Part shown: positions 58,429 to 64,000 of the stretch, piece after piece | How the letters are laid out: every line of letters begins with the position of its first letter | Numbering within the stretch: position 1 is the first letter of the stretch | From: Pratylenchus scribneri | Taxonomy: Eukaryota; Nematoda; Chromadorea; Rhabditida; Pratylenchidae | Reading direction: 5' to 3' | Length of the DNA stretch: 64,000 nt | Assembly: GCA_030063045.1 (NCBI GenBank) | Contig: JAQSEB010000191.1 | Span: 1-64,000, forward strand | Made by a program: the position numbers and the translations under genes | The notes under the pieces: model-generated | What the model was told of the DNA's origin: nothing | The model's input: the letters and a program-made list of their open reading frames with translations, nothing else | The model's database searches: none

Positions 58429-60005
58429 TCAAAAATCGATGACTTTCTCCCGTTTCAGCCTGTCCAATTCCTCTGTGGCCAATCCCAATTCCTTGGCCAA
58501 TATCTCGCGGGTATGTTCACCCAAAAGTGGCGGCGCACTTCTCACTCGATTTTCCGTTCCGCTGTACATCACCGGTGGCCCTTTGATGTGTTCATATTTT
58601 GTCAATTTCAATTCCCCCCTTTTTGTTTCTTACCCACAACTTTCACTTTCCCATAGGCCGGATGCTCAACAATTTTGACCAAATCCAAATATTTTGTCTG
58701 TTCATGTTCAAATGCTTCTCCAATCGAATTCACCGGCGCAGATGGGAAACTTTTGCTTCGTAATTTTCCTTTCCAATAGTCAATATCGTGCTTTGAAAAT
58801 CTATAGAAAATATTAAATAAATTTTTATAAATATTTTTGGCCTACTTTTCTGCAAATTTTGCCAATAATGTTTCTCGATTTTTCACTCGATCGCTGTTCG
58901 TTTTGAATTCCGGAATGTCGGCCAATTCTGGCATTTCCATTTTGGAACAAAGCTGAAAAGCGAAATTAAATGAAAATGGGGATTGAAAAGTGAAAACTTC
59001 TCGAAAAGCCGCATCATTGCCTGCGCCCACAACATAAAATCGGCCATCCTTTGTTCGAAATGCCTGATATGGAACAATGCTTTCATGCTCAGTGCCCCAG
59101 GGACGACCTATTTTAAAATATTGAGTGAGGATAATTCAATTTCCAATTTGCCACCCTCAATCCCCGCATTCAAATAATTGCTTCCAATGTTGATTAATGT
59201 GGCCAATTGTGTTGCCAACAAATTGCAATGAATTTGTTGGCCCTTTCCAGTCTTTTCCCTTTGATAAAGTGCACCCAAAATGGCCCCATGGGCAAATAGT
59301 CCGGTCATCATATCCGTGACGGCCACTCCAGGTTTTGCTGGCTCTAAATGGGAAAAAATGTGTTGGGATGGGAATTTTGGCCATTGGAATGCCTGCATTT
59401 GGTCCTTTTGGCCCAGTTATTCCCAGAAGGCCGCCAACTGCGGCGGTCACCACATCATAACCAGGATCGCCAGAATATGGTCCAGATGGTCCATAACCTT
59501 GATGAGGTATTTTTAATTTCCCCAACCAATTTACTCATTTTCACCTGTAATTGAGCAATAAATTAGTCGTGGATTTTGTTGCTCTAATCTGGCATAGTCC
59601 AGGCCAAACTTTTTCATATAACCCGTTTTGAAATTCTCAATCAGGACATCGACCTTGCCAGCTAATTTTCGAGCCTTTAAAATATGAGAAATATTATAAA
59701 ATTGTGTGTCAAATTGACCAATTCGCTGCCCTCAACATTTGCCAAATTCAACGCAATGCTCTTTTTGTTTCGATTCAATGAAATTGCATAACATCCTTGG
59801 CCATTTATTGAGGGGGGATGGAATGAACGAGATTCATCCCCAATTCCTTCAAATTCTTATTTTACTAAAAAATAATTTTATTTTCACCTGGCCTTTCAAT
59901 TTTCCAAATTTCAGCCCCTAGATCGCCTAAGATCATTGCCGCAAATGGGGCGGCCACAACCCGCGAAAAATCCAAAATTTTTATTCCTTCCAAGGCAGAT
60001 GCCAT
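58429..60005 (-). CDS. Class III CoA-transferase, SUGCT-like (succinyl-CoA:glutarate CoA-transferase)
   Basis: Start 60005 ([22 protein letters not shown]), stop 58429-58431, about eight exons. CoA-transferase family III landmarks: [117 protein letters not shown] and the C-terminal [12 protein letters not shown]. The active Asp is in TDMMTG. SUGCT makes glutaryl-CoA from glutarate in mitochondria (Lys/Trp breakdown). No classical mitochondrial presequence is obvious. Alpha-methylacyl-CoA racemase is related but less similar. Confidence 0.85.
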
Positions 60006-62840
60006 TTAATGAACTCAAAATAGGTAGTAAAAATATTCTTGAATAAATTGATAAATTGAATTTATTCGTCGAATGAATCGATAAAAATTCCTCTGGAATT
60101 TGGGAGCAAGAAAAGAATTACGGGGAATAAAATGCAAATAAATGGATTATGAATGATTTTGGATGGATTAAATATGAGAATTTTGTGGAAAAATTGAGAA
60201 TCTTTGCTGTTTGATTCGAGCCTCCAGCAAAATTTTATAAAATTATTTTTAATTTTTGTTTTTTTATTCATTTTAAGGAGAATTGTTCTTATAATTATTT
60301 CCTTATCAAAAATCAATTAAATTACATAGAGAGGAGAAATTCATCGAATAAATGTTCCCTCCCAAATGAATAATATGTAAACTATATTTTTGGGCATTCA
60401 TTTGCGTCAATTTTATTCCAAGAATCTTATTTTAGTAATAAATAAATGAAAGTGGCAATATTGTGTCATTTGATTGAAAGAAAATCTGTATAACAAAGCA
60501 TTAATTATGGTAGAGGAATGAAATAAATTTATTGAATAAATATTATTAATTTAATTATTTTATAAATATTATTTTTAATTTTAATGTATTTTTAATGCTT
60601 TTATATCTGAATTTTGAATGCGCTGTCTACGTGTTCATGGAATTTTGTTGATTCTTCAATTATTAGTCTTAAAAAAAATCTGGGTCTAAAGATGTTTGGC
60701 CCACGCCGGAGATCTAATAAGCTCGCCGTGGCCCAATGAATTGGATAGGAATAGAGGCAATCAACTTTAATTATTCTTTATTAATTGTGCGGGAAATCGG
60801 AAATGTGATAAAAATATGAAGGGGAAAACAATACATGAGAGGTATTAAGTCAGATTTTTTGACTGAAATAATTTTCGTTTTAAAATTTGACCTGAAAGAA
60901 GAAACAACTCTTCAAATGGACAATTTGAAAATTGAAAATGAACATTCCAAGTGGAATGGCCAAAGAAAGTTCGAAAAGGGCGGTGAAAATTGCATTGAAA
61001 GCAATGAAAAGGGCGCAAGTGCCTTTGAGCATATTCCTGCATTAAAATGACAAAATATTGGCCCAAATTTGGAGGAAATTTACCAATTTTGATGGATGGC
61101 GACAAAAAGACTCAAATTCAGGAAAAAACAAATGAAAGCAATGGCCCATCGAAATGCGATCAACAAATGAAAAGTGCCGGGGATGCCATCTTGCCAAAAT
61201 GTCAAATAAAACTGGGGAATGAATGAAATTGAATTGAAAATGAGGAAAAACGTGTTAACTGTATTGGTGGTCACATTATAATTGTGAAATGGATCATCCG
61301 GAGGAATTTGGAAAGTATAAACCGAAGAGGAGGAAAAAAACATTTTTGGTGAAAAATTGGTTGTTTATTCTGCCGCTGAAACTGAAAATATTATATTTTA
61401 AAAATGGAAGGTAAATGTGATGTTTGAAATATTTTTGTGCACTTTTGGCATTAGAAATGAGCAAAAGAAACTGAAAATGAGCATTTTTGTATTATTATTT
61501 GTTGACTTCATTAAAATCTAGTATAATCATTTTTGTTCATTTTGTATTGAAGCGGAAATAATACTAATTGGAACTGTTTTTATTCATGTTGTGTGGCATC
61601 TGCATATGACAACAAAGATGAACACAAAAAAAGAGCAAAGGAATGACATAAAAACATAAAATTACGATAATTAAATTTGCAATTTTAGCCCCAAATTTTA
61701 ATAAAATTTAAAAATCTTTCCTAATTTTTTTCAGTAAATATATTATTTAGGAAGGATTTTGAATTATTAATGAAATTGGGTTGGGGATAAATTAATTTTA
61801 ATTTAATTATTAAATTGTCGATTTTTAATATTCCCAATATTCCCACAACCCACAAGTACTTAGTACATTTATATTATTATTGGAGATTGGAATAAATCAT
61901 ATTTTCCCATTCCCAGAAAATTGAAAAATTAATTTTTTCACCAATTCTTTTGTCTGGGAATTTTCAAAGGGGATTGGATGTGATTTCTGAATTCTGCTGC
62001 ATTCTGCGTAGATTTGTCACATTTTAAAATTGAATTCAATCTCAAAAATGTTCCAATTCTCTCTTAATTCATTTATTTCATTTTTTCATTCATTAATTAT
62101 TTCCTATTTTATGGAATATACATGCAAATATGCTTGTATTGAATTAATTAATTTAAAAAATTCTATTTATTGAATTGCAATCGGAAAAAATACAAAATAA
62201 TTGTTGTTGCTGTTGCGCTCATTTTTTGAGGAGATTCATTAATTTCCATTCAATTTTTTGAATTTATTTATTTCAATTTTATTACATTAAAGTATAAAGT
62301 AAAAGTATTTGTCATGCCAAATTGAAAATGAAAGGAAAATGTGATTAATGCCATTGGGTAATCAAAATGGATAATAAAATTAATGAAAATGAAATACAAT
62401 CATTCCTTATCGTTATCGTATACTACATCATTGCCATCGACTTTAAATGAACAAATTTTGTGGCCAATAAAATGAACGAAAACGAATTTGAATTAACGAT
62501 GAATATTATAAAATTATATTATGCGTATTCCCTAATGTTTTTTTTAAAAATATTCCTCAATTTCTTTCGGCAGATGTTTCAATTTTTTCTTTTTATTCTA
62601 TTAATAAATAATTAAAAATGGCGCTAAAAATATTTCGCTAAGGTGAAATGTAGAGACAATTATTATTATATTGCCTATACAAAAGAGGACCATTTTTGGA
62701 ATGGAAATTGAATGGGCGGAATGGAAAATTTGATTAAAAAATGGGGAAAAATAAATTAAAAATTGAAAATGGCTTTGGAGGAAATTGGGAATGCTTGAAT
62801 TTTGTTGTATTTTCATTTGGTGTATTTTTTCATCCAAAAT
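60006..62840. other. 2.8-kb stretch without a supported gene
   Basis: Very AT-rich. Two minus frames around 60845-61343 are hydrophobic in part (FLIFNSISFIPQFYLTFW, FRWAIAFICFFLNLSLFVAI), but no splice-joined gene could be built. A GC-richer block near 60695-60735 (GTTTGGCCCACGCCGGAGATC, with CTCGCCGTGGCCC) is the only compositional break. Confidence 0.5.
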
Positions 62841-63492
62841 ATGTTGCGTCAATTCCTCACAAATTTCGTTCCCATATTCGCCTTTTTGGCCATTTTTATT
62901 TGCATTCCATCAAATGGTCAGTTTTATGTAATTTTATGTCCCATTTCTGTTGATAAATATCTATAATTTAATATACTAATTGATGGGAATATTATTTAAT
63001 TTTACTTACTTTACACAAAATTATAGTATTAAATTAAATTATTGATATTCAGCATCAATCCAAGGGATTCATTCGACACTAGACGGCAATAATTATAAAA
63101 TACCGACAAAAGGTGAGTAATATTATTTGAATTATTTACATAAAATGATGAATTCATAGTGCCACCCGTCTATCCAACTCCAAAGGCCACAAATGCCCCA
63201 GCCAATTCGGCATATCCAACGAGTAAATAAAAATATAATTTAGAGATGAATATTATTTTTTTTTATTTTTGATGGCTGCACTTGGCCTCCTCCGCCGGCT
63301 CCTTGTATTCCGCCCGAGGGAATTTATGAAACAAAAATTACATCATCTCATCAGTCCGTCGATGAATATGTCACCGTAGCTCCCACAAAAGAACCAGCAA
63401 AATCTTCAAATTCGGCGAATCCAATTGGAATTTGTCCAATAATCCCTTTAATAATCCTTTTATCCTTTATGATTTTCGCCAATTTGCCTTAA
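62841..63492 (+). CDS. Small secreted Pro/Thr-rich protein with GPI-like tail
   Basis: Exons 62841-62916, 63053-63112 and 63160-63222, then about 63281-63492. Signal peptide MLRQFLTNFVPIFAFLAIFI. The middle is Pro/Thr/Ala-rich (VPPVYPTPKATNAPANSAYP, then TWPPPPAPCIPPEG). The end is a short polar Ser/Asn-rich stretch (KSSNSANP) and a hydrophobic terminus (IIPLIILLSFMIFANLP), the pattern of a GPI-anchor signal. The last exon is in the expected frame only if the intron ends at TGCA|CTTGG, not AG, so either the acceptor is unusual or there is an indel in the T-rich run before it. Cell-surface or cuticle protein; function unknown. Confidence 0.55.
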
Positions 63493-63538
63493 ATTCATTC
63501 AAATAAAAATGCATAAAATAATCCAATTATTTTTTAAT

Positions 63539-63954
63539 TTAATTGAGGCAATCTCTTTCTTCTCCTTTAAATTTGCCGGACAATTCAATTCGTCCAGCGT
63601 CATAAATCTTTTCCGGGCTTTCCCCATTCGAAACATATTTGTCCGGAATTTCGACGGTACTTTTTCGATCGCAAGGCTAAACAAAATGAAATTAATTGAA
63701 TATTTTATTGCCACTCACCAAATTATCGTTGCAATTATGATAAATATTCTGAGGGTGAATTAAAGAATAGTAAAAAGAAGGAAAATATACAAACCAATTT
63801 TGGGTCAATTGTGGTCAATTCATGGGTGTTCCCAATCAGCTCAAATCGCCCCGAGGAATCCGTTTTGCCAGCAGCCTTTTTTTTAATAAGAAAATGGTTT
63901 AAAATATTTGTACTATTTTTTTTCAACCAACCATCAAATCATCCGAATCAATTC
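63539..63954 (-). CDS. Transthyretin-like (TTL) family protein, 5' end outside the window
   Basis: Exons 63954-63932, 63875-63795, 63748-63719 and 63676-63539. They encode GIDSDDLM, GKTDSSGRFELIGNTHELTTIDPKL, NIYHNCNDNL and PCDRKSTVEIPDKYVSNG..GRIELSGKFKGEERDCLN. These are the classic TTL/nematode transthyretin-like landmarks (TDSxGxFxLxG, IDPxLxIYHxC, IPDxYVSxG, GKFxGExRDC). Secreted, some members act in engulfment or parasitism. The N-terminal half, with the signal peptide, lies to the right of the window. Confidence 0.9.
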
Positions 63955-64000
63955 CTTATTAGTAAAATATTGTATCCAATTAAATTCATTCATAAATTCC

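Noticed and set aside
60845..61343. Membrane-protein gene on the minus strand
   Set aside because: Hydrophobic frames come from AT-rich sequence and cannot be joined by plausible splice sites.

Overview
The window is nuclear DNA of a nematode. It is AT-rich, with short spliced genes on both strands and introns of roughly 45-100 bp. It also carries typical nematode families: two DB-module secreted proteins, an ET-module (Ly6-like) protein, a ShK-domain protein, a transthyretin-like protein, a tandem pair of chemoreceptors and a WAGO-like Argonaute. At least three introns need GC-AG splice sites, which are reported to be unusually common in cyst nematodes. A tylenchid (plant-parasitic type) nematode is therefore plausible, but this is inference.

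Layout. 1-4.85 kb is a nest of mobile DNA: an ISXO2/Merlin-type transposase inside a large imperfect inverted repeat, a phlebovirus-type glycoprotein (Env-like) gene split by a 1.17-kb hAT-type MITE with a perfect 8-bp target duplication, and a 59-bp MITE nested inside that. 5.0-9.5 kb is repeat-rich, with weak exon-like signals and a 2-kb satellite. 9.7-18.6 kb holds a single-pass membrane protein, a glycine-rich secreted peptide divergent from XPD/ERCC2 (46 bp between start codons), a short TACO1/YebC-like protein, a diacylglycerol kinase and an Argonaute, the last two 5'-incomplete and head to head. 19.3-22.6 kb has two 147-aa DB-module paralogues and a CCDC59-like protein. 23-29 kb has a SAS-4/CPAP-like coiled-coil protein and an SLC13 transporter. 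29.3-31.9 kb is a 2.5-kb satellite.

32-42 kb carries the ET-module protein, a GT31 galactosyltransferase, a GT14 (core-2/I-branching) transferase, eIF4A3 and the RNA phosphatase PIR-1/DUSP11. 42-49 kb carries ALKBH7, a complete small LTR element (LTRs, PBS, PPT and 5-bp TSD) and AP-3 beta. 50-51.6 kb is a second copy of the 33-bp satellite family. 51.6-55.6 kb has the two serpentine receptors, and 57.4-64 kb has the ShK protein, a SUGCT-like CoA-transferase, a small secreted tail-anchored protein and a partial transthyretin-like gene at the right edge.

The housekeeping genes are independent of one another. Possible co-transcribed neighbours are XPD with TACO1-like (149-bp gap) and eIF4A3 with PIR-1 (293-bp gap). 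The most unusual material is the nested insertions, several conserved genes with apparent lesions (a stop and an exon insertion in XPD, a missing exon in DGK, a frame break in eIF4A3), and four satellite arrays of which two share a boundary sequence on both sides.
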